A stretch of DNA of 64,000 nucleotides from JAUPTX01 sp964652835 (GTDB taxonomy: Bacteria; Patescibacteriota; Minisyncoccia; Phycocordibacterales; CSBR16-119), in assembly GCA_964652835.1 (NCBI GenBank), contig CAZZCB010000002.1, positions 28,453-92,452 of the forward strand, written 5' to 3'. The stretch's first letter is position 1, and each line of letters starts with the position of its first letter. Positions 63,862 through 64,000 of the stretch are shown here, in pieces. The notes below the pieces were generated by a model that was not told the origin of the DNA, ran no database searches, and saw only the letters and a list, made by a program, of their open reading frames with translations. The translations under genes were made by a program, and so were the position numbers.

Positions 63862-64000
63862 ATGAAATATGTTAGAAGAGAAAGTGCGAGAGCTCGCAGA
63901 CGGATCTTCGATACTCGGAGAAATGGCACTAAAAAAGGCCTGATGGATGAGATTGGTTTTATAGAAGAAGTAGAAGAATATATAAAAACAAAATACGGAA
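63862..64000 (+). pseudogene. Frameshifted C-terminal remnant of an SppA-like (S49) protease
   Basis: Reading from ATG 63869 gives LEEKVRELADG, and after a shift into the other frame RIFDTRRNGTKKGLMDEIGF and IEEVEEYIKTKYG follow to the window end. Joined, this matches the end of signal peptide peptidase SppA (VRELADGRIF-GR-A---GLVDEIG). So a 5'-truncated gene with an indel near 63900 is most likely. AAGGAG at 63852 precedes the ATG at 63862 of the second frame, which is open to the edge. The gene continues outside the window. Confidence 0.6.

Noticed and set aside
1..64000. CRISPR arrays, complete insertion sequences or prophage
   Set aside because: No regularly spaced direct repeats, no transposase genes and no phage structural genes were seen; only a recombinase relic is present.
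1..64000. Alternative genetic code (UGA as Gly, as in some CPR groups)
   Set aside because: Several clear genes end in TGA at their conserved C terminus, e.g. at 16790 and 40079, and no in-frame TGA interrupts conserved proteins.

Overview
The window looks like a piece of a small, AT-rich genome of a Candidatus Patescibacteria (CPR) bacterium, most likely Parcubacteria-like. This is inferred from gene content and style, not from a marker-gene search. Signs are tightly packed short genes, very few Shine-Dalgarno sequences, many leaderless starts, a minimal division/cell-wall cluster (mraZ-rsmH-ftsL-ftsI), a RimK-type ligase next to an ATP-dependent Zn-protease-like gene, DUF5671 and CxxC-x17-CxxC zinc-ribbon proteins, and many tiny Lys-rich proteins. 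TGA is used as a stop codon, so the code is standard.

Layout. 1-16.4 kb is mostly housekeeping: the 3' part of leuS, murJ, a minus-strand structured RNA, a small XRE regulator, topA and dprA (minus), serS-ftsQ-dus, a Zn-protease-like gene with rimK, dnaX, and a large exported beta-propeller/peptidoglycan-binding protein. 16.9-21.9 kb is a probable copper island: tRNA-Gln, a structured untranslated stretch, a self-regulated csoR-copA-(HMA/DsbD-like)-cupredoxin operon, and a broken serine recombinase. 22-30.8 kb holds membrane proteins, an ABC-F protein, a glycosyltransferase, small basic proteins, GIY-YIG, TspO, YjjX, an FAD flavoprotein and an AI-2E-type transporter. 31.4-39.7 kb holds tiny genes, a Gmad2 protein, a MacA/MacB-like exporter with a CcdA protein, DedA and exported proteins. 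39.8-47.6 kb is cell wall, division and translation: MreD-like, PBP2, greA, lysS, mraZ, rsmH, ftsL, ftsI. 47.7-51.3 kb has glutamate dehydrogenase, a DUF5671 protein and a fatty-acid desaturase. 51.7-63.8 kb is an accessory island, mostly of lower GC, bounded by a truncated methyltransferase on the left and a frameshifted SppA remnant on the right. It carries a GNAT, tRNA-Glu, an MccF-like S66 peptidase, a minus-strand operon (ATP-grasp, methyltransferase, two dCTP-deaminase-like proteins), a stand-alone AlaRS-like protein, an RNA resembling part of 23S rRNA domain I, another methyltransferase, RadC, MazG and a nuclease-helicase.

Two architectures stand out. Housekeeping transcripts often start at the start codon: a TATAAT-like -10 lies 6-9 nt before ATG, so the mRNA is leaderless. 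In contrast, at least thirteen short, scattered genes are single-gene units, nearly all with a recognisable sigma70-type promoter, an A/C-rich untranslated leader without Shine-Dalgarno sequence and a private terminator; several have base composition unlike their neighbours. They resemble phage 'morons' in layout. Two untranslated RNAs (2971-3179 minus and 59530-59728 plus) have the same promoter-to-terminator layout. The second contains recognisable 23S rRNA domain I sequence and lies directly behind the AlaRS-like gene. These are the best candidates for something undescribed.
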